From Fen-999 sp041480065 (lineage in GTDB: Bacteria; Pseudomonadota; Gammaproteobacteria; Burkholderiales; Rhodocyclaceae): 64,000 nucleotides of DNA. Positions 49,839-58,784 of the stretch are shown here, piece by piece. The translations under genes and the position numbers were made by a program. Location of the stretch: contig JBGOZF010000019.1 of assembly GCA_041480065.1 (NCBI GenBank), forward strand, positions 1 through 64,000. The letters run 5' to 3'. The number at the start of each line of letters is the position of its first letter. The stretch's first letter is position 1. The notes under the pieces were generated by a model, which did no database searches, had not been told where the DNA came from, and was given only the letters and a program-made list of their open reading frames with translations.

Positions 49839-51680
49839 ATGGAATTCGTCTTTCGTCATTTAGGGCTTATTGGCGGGTTCGTCCTGATTATTGCAGCTGC
49901 GTTCTTTTGGAAGGCACTCCTGTGGCTATTTGGCGTCATCATCGTTCCCGACGACAGCGTCGGAACCGTAACCAAGAAGTTCGTCATCTTTGGTGCCAAC
50001 CGCAACCTTCCCGACGGGCAGATCATTGCGCTCGAAGGCGAAGCGGGTTATCAGGCAGACACCCTGCCGCCGGGTTTGCACATCGGCCTGTGGTCATGGC
50101 AGTACACCGTTGAACTCGTCAAGTTCCTCACGGTGCCGCAAGGTTCGGTCGGCGTCGTGCAGGCTTGCGACGGCAAGCCGCTGCCCAGCGGACGCGTCAT
50201 CGCCAAGGGTGTCGAGTGCGAATCCTACCAAGACGCCAAGGCGTTCTTCGCGGGAGGCGGCGAGCGCGGTCCGCAAATGAAAGTCATCCCGCCCGGGACA
50301 TACCGCGTCAATCCGATACTTTACGAGGTGCAACTGGCCGACGTGATCAACATTCCCGAGAACAAGGTTGGCATCGTCACCACAAGCGAAGGCCAACCGC
50401 TGCCCACCGGCGAGATCGCAGGCGAGAAGATCGAATCACACAACATGTTCCAGGATCCCGATCTTTTCGTGGCCAACGGCGGATACAAGGGCCTGCAGGA
50501 ACAAGTGCTTCTTGCCGGGCGCTACTTTCTGAATCCGCGTTTCGCGGCCGTCGAGATCGTCGACATGATCACGGTGCCCATTGCCACCGTCGGCGTGGTC
50601 ATCGCCTACGTCGGCAAGGAGGGCAAGGACGTCACCGGCGATACCTTCAGGCATGGAAATCTCGTATCCAAAGGCGAAAAGGGCGTGTGGGTCGATCCGC
50701 TTGACCCCGGCAAGTACCCCATCAACCCCTACACCCACAAGGTGGTCAACGTCCCGACGGCGAACGTCGTGCTGAACTGGGCTACCGGCAAGACGGAAGC
50801 GCACCACCTCGATGCCAACCTGTCCACAATCACCGTGCGCTCCGCCGATGGCTTCAAGTTCAATCTGGATGTATCTCAGATCATCCACATCCCGCGCAAC
50901 GATGCGCCGAAGGTCATCGCCCGTTTCGGCGACATGAGTGCGCTTGTGACCCAGGTGCTTGAGCCGACCATCGGCAACTACTTCCGCAATGCCGCGCAAG
51001 GCAGCGACATTATCGATTTCCTCAGGAACCGCTCCGTCCGCCAGACTGAGGCCCGCGATTCGATCTCGGCCGCGCTCAAGGAATATAACGTCGGCGCCGT
51101 CGACACGCTGATCGGCGATATCGTTCCGCCCGACGAACTCATGCGCACCTTGACCGACCGCAAGATCGCGGAGCAGGAGCGAGTCACGTACGAGACCCAG
51201 CGGCAGGCACAGGGTGTCCGCCAGGAACTCGAACAGGCCACTGCCCTCGCCGATACCCAGGCGCGTGTGGTCGACGCTGAGCGGAAAGTCACCATCGCCG
51301 AGTTCGAGGCGCGCGCCACCGTCAAGTCTGCCGAAGGCAATGCCAAGTCCAAGACGATCAACGCCGAGGCGGATGCCACCGTGCTGCGTACCGTGGGCGA
51401 GGCGGGAGGGGCCAAGATCCTGGCCGTCGGCGGCGCCGAGGCGAAGGTCATCCAGCAGAAGGTGAGTTCGATGGAAGCCGGGAACTATGCCGTCGTTCAG
51501 GTGGCCGAGTCACTTGCCAAGGGCGGCATCAAGATCGTCCCCGATATTGTCGCCGGCGGCGCAGATGGCTTGGGCGGCGGATTCGTCAACGTCCTGCTCG
51601 GCAATATGATCCACCAGGACTACGTCAAGCGCCAGGCGGCTGCACCCGGCACTACCGGCAATGGCGCACGCGAGACATGA
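49839..51680 (+). CDS. SPFH/Band 7 (flotillin-like) membrane protein
   Basis: A 613-residue protein with one N-terminal helix (LIGGFVLIIAAAFFWKALLWLFG) and a Band 7/SPFH domain, followed by a long helical coiled coil (about 440-560; RKIAEQERVTYETQRQAQ, ARATVKSAEGNAKSKTINAE). Several internal VPxxxVGVV-type repeats precede the SPFH core, making it about twice the length of ordinary stomatins. SPFH proteins build membrane scaffolds or quality-control rings. No NfeD or FtsH partner adjoins it. The ATG at 49839 has a good AAAGGGAA site; a longer frame is unsupported. Confidence 0.88.
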   Translation: MEFVFRHLGLIGGFVLIIAAAFFWKALLWLFGVIIVPDDSVGTVTKKFVIFGANRNLPDGQIIALEGEAGYQADTLPPGLHIGLWSWQYTVELVKFLTVPQGSVGVVQACDGKPLPSGRVIAKGVECESYQDAKAFFAGGGERGPQMKVIPPGTYRVNPILYEVQLADVINIPENKVGIVTTSEGQPLPTGEIAGEKIESHNMFQDPDLFVANGGYKGLQEQVLLAGRYFLNPRFAAVEIVDMITVPIATVGVVIAYVGKEGKDVTGDTFRHGNLVSKGEKGVWVDPLDPGKYPINPYTHKVVNVPTANVVLNWATGKTEAHHLDANLSTITVRSADGFKFNLDVSQIIHIPRNDAPKVIARFGDMSALVTQVLEPTIGNYFRNAAQGSDIIDFLRNRSVRQTEARDSISAALKEYNVGAVDTLIGDIVPPDELMRTLTDRKIAEQERVTYETQRQAQGVRQELEQATALADTQARVVDAERKVTIAEFEARATVKSAEGNAKSKTINAEADATVLRTVGEAGGAKILAVGGAEAKVIQQKVSSMEAGNYAVVQVAESLAKGGIKIVPDIVAGGADGLGGGFVNVLLGNMIHQDYVKRQAAAPGTTGNGARET

Positions 51681-51711
51681 TTTCTCGCTCCACTCACCCG
51701 GCCGACCGCCC

Positions 51712-53721
51712 TTATGCCGCCTCAAACTCCACCAGTTCCGCGCCGTCGCTGACCTGCTCGCCGACGGCATAACGGAAACTCTTGACGATGCCGTCGCTGG
51801 GCGCGGCGATGGTGTGTTCCATCTTCATGGCTTCGAGAATCAGGAGCGGCGCGCCCTTGGCGATCTTCTCGCCGGGTTTGGCGATCAGGGCGATGATCTT
51901 GCCGGGCATCGGCGCCGTGAGGCCGCCTTCGGCGCCGCCGGCATCGAGCGAATGTGAAAGCGGATCGACGGCGGCAAGCACGTGGCAGCGGCCGTGCAGG
52001 AAAACATGGCGCTTCTCGGCGGCGACGACGACGGTGACGCTGCTCCGCGAGCCGCCGAGGTCGGCACGCAGTTCGCCGCCGGGCAGCAGTTGGCCGCCGG
52101 CGCGCGTGGGCTGGCCGTCGATCTCGAGTACGAATTCGCGGCCGGCGTAGGCCACCTGGATAATCTTCTCGGTCTGCTCGCAACGGAAGGCGAGGCTGCG
52201 CCGCGCGACGCTGTTCAGGCGCCAGCCGTCGCGGCCGTGCCAGGGCGAATGCGGATCGCCGCCGGCCGCGGCAAGCTGCGCCGCCGTCGCGCGCTCGCGC
52301 AAGAGCTCGGCCAGGGCCGCGGCAAGCCAGGCTTCGCGCGGCGGCTCGGTGGTACCGCCGAACAGGAATTCCCTTTCCCTTTCGATCAGGCCGGTATCGA
52401 GGTCGGCCTGGGCGAAGGCCGGACAGGCGATGAGCTTCGAAAGGAAGCCGACATTGTTGGCGACCCCGACGACGCGATACTGCGCCAGGGCTTGCAACAT
52501 GCGCGCGAGCGCCCTTTCGCGGGTTTCATCCCAGACGATCAGCTTGGCGATCATCGGGTCGTAGTGCGACGAGATCTCGTCGCCCTGCTCGACCCCGGTA
52601 TCGACGCGCACGTGCAGCGACTCGGCCGGCGGCGCCAGATGGGTCAGTCTTCCCGTTGACGGGAGGAAGCCCTTGTCGGGATCCTCGGCGTAGATGCGCG
52701 CCTCCAGCGCATGGCCGCGAATGGCGAGTTGTTCCTGCGCCAGCGGCAGCGGCTCGCCGGCGGCGACGCGCAACTGCCATTCGACGAGATCGAGCCCGGT
52801 GATCATCTCCGTGACCGGGTGTTCGACCTGGAGACGGGTGTTCATTTCCATGAAGTAGAAGGTGCCGCTCATTTCGTCTGTCGTGTCGACGATGAACTCG
52901 ACCGTGCCGGCACCGACGTAACCGACGGCCCGCGCCGCCTCGACGGCCGCCTTGCCCATCGCCGCACGGCGCGCGGCGCTCATGCCCGGCGCCGGTGCTT
53001 CCTCCAGCACCTTCTGGTGGCGGCGTTGCACCGAGCAGTCACGCTCGAAGAGATGCACGACGTTGCCGCCCCAGTCGGCGAACACCTGTATCTCGATATG
53101 GCGCGGGCGCTGGAGGTACTTCTCGACCAGCACGCGCTCGTCGCCGAAACTCGACGCCGCTTCGCGCTTGCACGAGGCCAGGGCATCGGCAAACTCGCCA
53201 GCGGCGCGGACGATGCGCATGCCCTTGCCGCCGCCGCCTGCGGAAGCCTTGATCAGCACCGGGTAGCCGATGACCTCGGCCTCCCATGCCAGCATTTGCG
53301 GATCCTGATCGTCGCCGTGGTAGCCCGGCACCAGCGGCACGCCGGCTTCCGCCATCAACATCTTGGCCGCCGCCTTCGAGCCCATGGCACGTAGCGCCGC
53401 GGCCGGCGGCCCGATGAAGACCATGCCGGCCTGCTCGCAGGCGAGCGCGAAATGCTCGTTCTCGGACAGAAAGCCGTAACCCGGATGAATCGCTTCGGCG
53501 CCGGTCTCGCGCGCGGCGGCGATGATGCGTTCGATCGACAGGTACGATTCGCGCGCCTCCGCCGGACCGATCGCTACAGCCTCGTCGGCCAGCCGGACAT
53601 GGCGGGCGCCGACATCGGCCTCGGAATAGACCGCGACCGTGCGGATGCCCATCTGCCGCGCCGTGCGGATGACGCGGCAGGCGATCTCTCCCCTGTTAGC
53701 GATCAGGATCTTGCCGAACAC
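51712..53721 (-). CDS. liuD: Methylcrotonyl-CoA carboxylase, biotin-containing alpha subunit
   Basis: A 669-residue subunit: biotin carboxylase (about 1-445; FGKILIANRGEIACRVIRTA, ATP-grasp SAGGGGKGMRIV) plus a C-terminal biotin-carrier domain with EAMKMEH, biotinylated Lys633. With the beta subunit it carboxylates 3-methylcrotonyl-CoA to 3-methylglutaconyl-CoA in leucine breakdown. GTG start, 6 bases after the enoyl-CoA hydratase stop. It is the last gene of the liu operon. Propionyl- or geranyl-CoA carboxylase alpha subunits look alike; the neighbours decide in favour of methylcrotonyl-CoA. Confidence 0.92.
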   Translation of the reverse strand: MFGKILIANRGEIACRVIRTARQMGIRTVAVYSEADVGARHVRLADEAVAIGPAEARESYLSIERIIAAARETGAEAIHPGYGFLSENEHFALACEQAGMVFIGPPAAALRAMGSKAAAKMLMAEAGVPLVPGYHGDDQDPQMLAWEAEVIGYPVLIKASAGGGGKGMRIVRAAGEFADALASCKREAASSFGDERVLVEKYLQRPRHIEIQVFADWGGNVVHLFERDCSVQRRHQKVLEEAPAPGMSAARRAAMGKAAVEAARAVGYVGAGTVEFIVDTTDEMSGTFYFMEMNTRLQVEHPVTEMITGLDLVEWQLRVAAGEPLPLAQEQLAIRGHALEARIYAEDPDKGFLPSTGRLTHLAPPAESLHVRVDTGVEQGDEISSHYDPMIAKLIVWDETRERALARMLQALAQYRVVGVANNVGFLSKLIACPAFAQADLDTGLIEREREFLFGGTTEPPREAWLAAALAELLRERATAAQLAAAGGDPHSPWHGRDGWRLNSVARRSLAFRCEQTEKIIQVAYAGREFVLEIDGQPTRAGGQLLPGGELRADLGGSRSSVTVVVAAEKRHVFLHGRCHVLAAVDPLSHSLDAGGAEGGLTAPMPGKIIALIAKPGEKIAKGAPLLILEAMKMEHTIAAPSDGIVKSFRYAVGEQVSDGAELVEFEAA

Positions 53722-53727
53722 TCGGCG

Positions 53728-54516
53728 CTACTCCGCAACCCAGGACGGACGGCGCTTGTCCAGGAAGGCGGCGACACCTTCGCGGCCTTCGTCGGAGGCA
53801 CGCGCCCGGGCGATGCGCCTTGCGGTATCGTCCATCAACTCGGCGTCGAGCGGCCGATTGACGACGGCGCGGACGAGGTCCTTGCATTCCCCGATCGCGC
53901 GTGGCCCGTTCTGCAGCAGGGCGGTGACGATCTGGCCGACCGCGTCGTCGAGCCCGGCTTCATCGGCCACCATTTCGTGGATCAGGCCGATGCGATACGC
54001 CTCGGAGGCGGAGAAGCTCTCGCCCGTCAACATGTAGCGACGTGCGTGCCGCGTACCCATGGCAGCGATCACGTAGGGGCTGATCACCGCGGGGATCAGG
54101 CCGAGCCGCACTTCCGAGAAGCAGAACTGGGCTTCGAAGGTAGCAACGGCGATATCGCAGGCGGCCACCAGGCCGACGCCGCCGCCGTAGGCCGGCCCCT
54201 GGACGCGGGCGATGGTCGGCTTGGGGATGGTGGCAATGCGCTTGAGCATTTCGGCCATCACGCGGGCGTCGCGCTGGTTCTCTTCCGTGCTCAGTGCGGC
54301 GGCATCGCGCATCCAGCCGAGATCGGCCCCGGCGCAGAAGCTCTTGCCGGTGGACGAGAGCACGACGACGCGCACGCTGTCGTCACGGCCCATGACGCCG
54401 AGGGCGCGCACCATTTCCTGAATCAGCACGTCGTCGAACGCGTTGTGGCGATCCGCCCGGTTGAGGGTAATGATGCCGACGCCGCTGTCGATCTCGGTAA
54501 CGATGTTCTTGTACAT
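53728..54516 (-). CDS. liuC: Enoyl-CoA hydratase (methylglutaconyl-CoA hydratase)
   Basis: A 262-residue crotonase-fold enzyme. The oxyanion-hole segment SFCAGADLGWMRD and the GPAYGGGVGLVAACD loop are intact. Its place between the MCC beta and alpha genes identifies the likely reaction, hydration of 3-methylglutaconyl-CoA to HMG-CoA. The motif also fits general crotonases; specificity is inferred from context. It is separated by 9 bases from MCC beta and 6 from MCC alpha. Confidence 0.92.
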   Translation of the reverse strand: MYKNIVTEIDSGVGIITLNRADRHNAFDDVLIQEMVRALGVMGRDDSVRVVVLSSTGKSFCAGADLGWMRDAAALSTEENQRDARVMAEMLKRIATIPKPTIARVQGPAYGGGVGLVAACDIAVATFEAQFCFSEVRLGLIPAVISPYVIAAMGTRHARRYMLTGESFSASEAYRIGLIHEMVADEAGLDDAVGQIVTALLQNGPRAIGECKDLVRAVVNRPLDAELMDDTARRIARARASDEGREGVAAFLDKRRPSWVAE

Positions 54517-54525
54517 GTCGGTCCC

Positions 54526-56133
54526 TTACATCCTGAATACGCCGAAGTTCGTCTTGCCGATCGGCGCGTTGAGCGCCGCCGACAGGCCCAGGCCCATGAC
54601 GCGCCGGGTCTGCAATGGGTCCAGTATGCCATCGTCCCACAGGCGCGCGCTCGCGAAATAGGGATGGCCCTGGCTTTCGTACTGCTCGCGGATCGGCGCC
54701 TTGAACGCTTCCTCCTCGTCGGCCGGCCAGGTCTTGCCCGCCGCTTCGAGGCCGTCGCGTTTGACGGTGGCCAGCACCGAGGCGGCCTGCTCGCCGCCCA
54801 TGACCGAGATGCGCGCATTCGGCCACATCCACAGGAAGCGCGGCGAGTAGGCCCGCCCGCACATGCCGTAGTTGCCGGCGCCGAAGGAGCCGCCGATGAT
54901 CAACGTGAGCTTCGGCACCGCGGCAGTCGCCACCGCGGTCACCATCTTGGCGCCGTCGCGGGCGATGCCGGCGTTCTCGTACTTCCTGCCGACCATGAAG
55001 CCGGTGATGTTCTGCAGGAACACCAGCGGGATGCTGCGCTGCGCGCACAGCTCGATGAAATGGGCACCCTTGAGCGCCGATTCCGAGAACAGGATGCCGT
55101 TGTTGGCGACGATGCCGACCGGGTAGCCGTAGAGGCGCGCGAAGCCGGTCACCAGCGTGGTGCCATAGCGCGCCTTGAATTCGTCGAAGCGCGAACCGTC
55201 GACCAGGCGGGCGATGACTTCGCGCACGTCGTAGGGCTTGCGCGTATCGGCGGGAATCACGCCGTAGAGTTCGGCCGGGTCGTAGAGCGGCTCTTCGGGC
55301 GTCGCCAGATCGAGCGTCACTTCCTTGCGCCAATTGAGGTTGCCGACGATGCGCCGGGCGATCGAGAGCGCGTGATGATCGTTCTCGGCCAGGTGATCGG
55401 CAACGCCGGAGATGCGCGTATGCACGTCGCCGCCACCGAGGTCTTCGGACGTCACCACTTCGCCGGTGGCGGCCTTCACCAGCGGCGGGCCGCCGAGGAA
55501 GATGGTGCCCTGGTTGCGCACGATCACGGCTTCGTCCGACATCGCCGGCACGTAGGCGCCGCCTGCCGTGCAGGAGCCCATGACCACGGAGATTTGTGGG
55601 ATGCCCTGGGCGGAGAGGTTGGCCTGGTTGTAGAAGATGCGACCGAAGTGGTCGCGGTCGGGAAAGACTTCGTCCTGCATCGGCAGGTTGGCGCCGCCCG
55701 AGTCGACCAGGTAGATGCAGGGCAGGCGATTCGCGGCGGCGATCTCCTGGGCGCGCAGATGCTTCTTCACCGTCATCGGGTAATACGATCCGCCCTTGAC
55801 CGTGGCGTCGTTGGCGACGATGACGCACTCGACACCCGAGACGCGGCCAACGCCGGTCACCAAACCCGCCGATGCAATGTCACCACGGTAGAGATTCCAC
55901 GCCGCAAGAGGCGAGAGTTCGAGGAAGGACGCGCCCGGATCGATCAACTGGTCGATGCGGTCGCGTGCCAACAGCTTTCCGCGCGCGAGGTGCTTCTGGC
56001 GCGCCTCCTCCGAGCCGCCGCGGCTGACCAGCGCCGTCTTCTCGCGCAGGTCGGCGACCAGCGCGTTCATGGCCGCTGCCGCCGCGCGGTACTCTTCGGA
56101 ACGCGTGTCGAGGCGGGACTTGATGACGCTCAT
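54526..56133 (-). CDS. liuB: Methylcrotonyl-CoA carboxylase, beta subunit
   Basis: A 535-residue carboxyltransferase with the two crotonase-like halves typical of MCC beta: LYRGDIASAGLVTGVGRVSG, GSCTAGGAYVPAMSDE and MVGRKYENAGIARDGAKMV. It transfers the carboxyl from biotin to 3-methylcrotonyl-CoA. Length is as expected for the family. Its ATG immediately follows the stop of the DsbA-like gene. Together with the alpha subunit gene it brackets the enoyl-CoA hydratase. Confidence 0.94.
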   Translation of the reverse strand: MSVIKSRLDTRSEEYRAAAAAMNALVADLREKTALVSRGGSEEARQKHLARGKLLARDRIDQLIDPGASFLELSPLAAWNLYRGDIASAGLVTGVGRVSGVECVIVANDATVKGGSYYPMTVKKHLRAQEIAAANRLPCIYLVDSGGANLPMQDEVFPDRDHFGRIFYNQANLSAQGIPQISVVMGSCTAGGAYVPAMSDEAVIVRNQGTIFLGGPPLVKAATGEVVTSEDLGGGDVHTRISGVADHLAENDHHALSIARRIVGNLNWRKEVTLDLATPEEPLYDPAELYGVIPADTRKPYDVREVIARLVDGSRFDEFKARYGTTLVTGFARLYGYPVGIVANNGILFSESALKGAHFIELCAQRSIPLVFLQNITGFMVGRKYENAGIARDGAKMVTAVATAAVPKLTLIIGGSFGAGNYGMCGRAYSPRFLWMWPNARISVMGGEQAASVLATVKRDGLEAAGKTWPADEEEAFKAPIREQYESQGHPYFASARLWDDGILDPLQTRRVMGLGLSAALNAPIGKTNFGVFRM

Positions 56134-56736
56134 TCAAAAGCCTCCGTTCTCAAGCCACTTCTCGATCTGGGGCAGGCGGTCCGCACCCCAGAAGACTTCG
56201 CCATCGACGACGATCCAGGGCGCGCCGAAAACGCCGGCGGCGATCGCCGCATCGGTCTCGCGCCGAAGACGTTCCTTCAGTTCGGTGGAGGCAAGCGCCG
56301 CCGAGAGCGCGTTCTTGTCGACGCCCATCGCCGCCGCGATGTCGAGCACCGTCGCCGGCGCGGAGATGTCACGGTCGTCGACGTAGAAGGCGCGAAAGAC
56401 GGCATGGGCGAACTGCCGGGCCTCGGCGTCGTCGTGATCCTGCATCCAGTAGAAGGCGCGCGCGGCCTGCTGGGTGGGCAACGGAAAACTCGAGGGGAAG
56501 CGAAACGGTATGCCCATGAAGCGGGCCGAGCGGGCCATGTCGTTCGGCGCGTACTTTTCCTGGGCCGGCTGCTTGACCAGAGAAGCCGTACCCCAGTGCT
56601 GGAAGATCACGCCCAGCAACAGCGGTCGCCAGAGCACCTCACGGCCATGACGGGCCGCCAGGGCATCGATCTTCTCGCTGGCGAGATATGAGTACGGCGA
56701 CGAGAAATCGAAGTGAAACGTTATCGCTTCGGCCAC
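56134..56736 (-). CDS. DsbA-family 2-hydroxychromene-2-carboxylate isomerase-like protein
   Basis: A 200-residue protein of the kappa-class glutathione transferase/HCCA isomerase family. The N-terminal FDFSSPYSYLASEKI carries the Ser in place of the DsbA CxxC, and GVFGAPWIVVDGEVFWGADR is the family C-terminus. It may use glutathione to isomerise or reduce a small molecule. Its place inside a leucine-catabolic operon is common in betaproteobacteria, but no step there clearly needs it. Adjacent to MCC beta with no spacer. Confidence 0.88.
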   Translation of the reverse strand: MAEAITFHFDFSSPYSYLASEKIDALAARHGREVLWRPLLLGVIFQHWGTASLVKQPAQEKYAPNDMARSARFMGIPFRFPSSFPLPTQQAARAFYWMQDHDDAEARQFAHAVFRAFYVDDRDISAPATVLDIAAAMGVDKNALSAALASTELKERLRRETDAAIAAGVFGAPWIVVDGEVFWGADRLPQIEKWLENGGF

Positions 56737-56754
56737 GCCTGTCCCTTTGCCATT

Positions 56755-57891
56755 CTAGTTGTCGACCAGTGCCCTGCCGATGACCAGGCGCTGGATGTCG
56801 GACGTTCCCTCGTAGATCTGGCAGACGCGAACGTCACGATAAATGCGTTCGACCGGGAAGTCGGTCACGACGCCGTAGCCGCCATGGATCTGTATGGCGT
56901 CAGAGCATACCCGTTCGGCCATCTCCGAGGCAAACAACTTGGCCATGCTGGCCTCCTTGAGACAGGGCTCGCCGGCGTCCTTGAGGCTGGCGGCATGCCA
57001 CACCAGTTGCCGCGCCGCTTCGATATTCGTGGCCATGTCGGCGAGCCGGAAGCTCACCGCCTGGTGCTCGATGATCGGCTTGCCGAAGGCCTCGCGCTCG
57101 CGGCCATAGGCAAGTGCGGCCTCCAGCGCCGATCGGGCCATGCCGACGCTCTGCGAGGCGATGCCGATGCGGCCGGCTTCGAGGTTGGAAAGCGCGATCC
57201 GGTAGCCCTCGCCTTCGCGGCCGAGCAGGCAATCGGCCGGGATGCGGCAGTCCTCGAGCAGGATCTGCGCGGTATCGGAGGCATGCTGGCCGAGCTTCTC
57301 CTCGATGCGGGCGACGACGTAACCCGGCGTGTCCGTCGGCACGACGAAGCAGGAGATGCCCTTCTTGCCCGCGGCCGGATCGGTGACGGCGAAGACGATG
57401 GCGATCTGCGCGTTCTTGCCGGAGGTGATGAACTGCTTGACGCCGTTCAGCACCCAGCCGTCGCCGTCCTTGACTGCCTTGGTCTTGATGGCCGCCGCGT
57501 CCGAGCCGACGTGCGGCTCGGTGAGGCAGAAGCAGCCCAGCAGTTCGCCCGACGCCGCGCCCTTGAGCCAGCGTGCCTTCTGCGCGTCATTGCCGTACTT
57601 CATGAGGATGCCGCAGACCAGCGAGTTCTGCACCGAGAGGATGGTCGAGGTGGCGCCGTCGCCGGCGGCGATCTCCTCCAGCGCGATGGCGAGCGAGAAA
57701 TAGTCGAGTCCCGCGCCGCCCCACTGCTCGGGCACCACCATGCCCCAGGCGCCGAGACCAGCGAGTTCCCTCAAGGCATCACTCGGGAAGCTCGCCTGCC
57801 GGTCGCGCTCGGCGGCGAAGGGCGCCAGGCGTTCGCGGGCGAAGTCGCGCATCATGTCGCGGATCATGCGCTGGGATTCGTTGAGGATCAT
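56755..57891 (-). CDS. Acyl-CoA dehydrogenase (short/branched chain)
   Basis: A 378-residue FAD enzyme. Conserved segments are CFCLTEPHVGSDAAAI (FAD/substrate), the catalytic base Glu361 in YEGTSDIQRLVIGR and IQIHGGYGVVTDFPVER. Unlike the isovaleryl-CoA dehydrogenase encoded upstream in the operon, it has the Glu at the usual C-terminal position, so it probably acts on short straight or 2-methyl-branched acyl-CoAs. It starts within the EamA stop (overlap 57888-57891). Confidence 0.93.
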   Translation of the reverse strand: MILNESQRMIRDMMRDFARERLAPFAAERDRQASFPSDALRELAGLGAWGMVVPEQWGGAGLDYFSLAIALEEIAAGDGATSTILSVQNSLVCGILMKYGNDAQKARWLKGAASGELLGCFCLTEPHVGSDAAAIKTKAVKDGDGWVLNGVKQFITSGKNAQIAIVFAVTDPAAGKKGISCFVVPTDTPGYVVARIEEKLGQHASDTAQILLEDCRIPADCLLGREGEGYRIALSNLEAGRIGIASQSVGMARSALEAALAYGREREAFGKPIIEHQAVSFRLADMATNIEAARQLVWHAASLKDAGEPCLKEASMAKLFASEMAERVCSDAIQIHGGYGVVTDFPVERIYRDVRVCQIYEGTSDIQRLVIGRALVDN

Positions 57892-58784
57892 GCTTGCACC
57901 TTTCTAGCGGAGTATTGGGTGAGCGCCACGCCCGCGAGCACCAGCAGGCCGCCGAACAGAACCGATGGCCCGGGCCGTTCGTCGAGCAACCACGCGGCCT
58001 GCAGCACTGCGGCCACCGGCACCAAGTTGATGAATATCGAGGCACGCGCGGCGCCGATCTTCTGCACGCCTTGATTGAACCACGTGAAGCCAAGCGTGGT
58101 GCCGAGCAGGCCGAGAAACAGCAGCGCTGCCCAGGAACGCGGCGAGTAGTCAGGCGCGAGGTCGCCGGGCGCATGCGTCAGCGCCACCGCCAGCAGCATG
58201 AGCCAGCCGGCGACCGAAGCATAGGTGGTGGCCACGAGCGGCGAGATCGTGCGCATGGCCACGCGACCGATCAGCGTGTAGCTGGCCCAGAGAAGCGCGC
58301 AGGCGAGGATTAGCAGTTCGCCCTGACCGATGTCGCCGGCAAGCGGCGCCAGCGGCGAGCCCTTGCCGATCACGGTCAGGCAGCCTACCAGCGCCACCGC
58401 GCTGCCGAGCGCTTTCAGCCGCGTCATCGGCTCGCCCAGCAGCAGCCAGGCGCCGAGCGTCACCACGACCGGGTTCAACGCCACGACGAGCGCGCCGCGG
58501 CCCGCGGCCATATGTTGCATGCCGAACAGGAAGCAGATGTTGTAGAGGAAAATGCCGGTGGCACCGAGTGCCAGCACCTGGAGCGCCTCGCGGCGGGTGA
58601 GCGGCAGCAGGCGGCGGTAGTGCCAGAGCACGAGGCCTCCTAGGCTGACCACCGCGAACAGGAAGCGCCAGACCGCTGCGGCCAGCGGCGGCACCTCCTG
58701 AACGACGACGCGTGCCGCGATCCAGGTGCCGCCCCAGAAGAACATCGTCAGCGCCAGCTTGAAGTAGGTCGGCGCCGGATTCAC
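57888..58784 (-). CDS. EamA-family (DMT) membrane transporter
   Basis: A 298-residue protein with about ten helices in two EamA repeats (AAGRGALVVALNPVVVTLGA and LGTTLGFTWFNQGVQKIG mark equivalent positions). Such transporters usually export amino acids or metabolites. It overlaps both neighbours (GTGA with the thiolase, ATGA with the acyl-CoA dehydrogenase), so it is an integral operon member and might export a branched-chain intermediate. GTG start at 58784. Substrate unknown. Confidence 0.9.
   Translation of the reverse strand: MNPAPTYFKLALTMFFWGGTWIAARVVVQEVPPLAAAVWRFLFAVVSLGGLVLWHYRRLLPLTRREALQVLALGATGIFLYNICFLFGMQHMAAGRGALVVALNPVVVTLGAWLLLGEPMTRLKALGSAVALVGCLTVIGKGSPLAPLAGDIGQGELLILACALLWASYTLIGRVAMRTISPLVATTYASVAGWLMLLAVALTHAPGDLAPDYSPRSWAALLFLGLLGTTLGFTWFNQGVQKIGAARASIFINLVPVAAVLQAAWLLDERPGPSVLFGGLLVLAGVALTQYSARKVQA

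Noticed and set aside
53452..56691. 1079-residue open frame on the plus strand
   Set aside because: Runs antisense across three well-supported liu genes; length reflects codon bias, not a gene.
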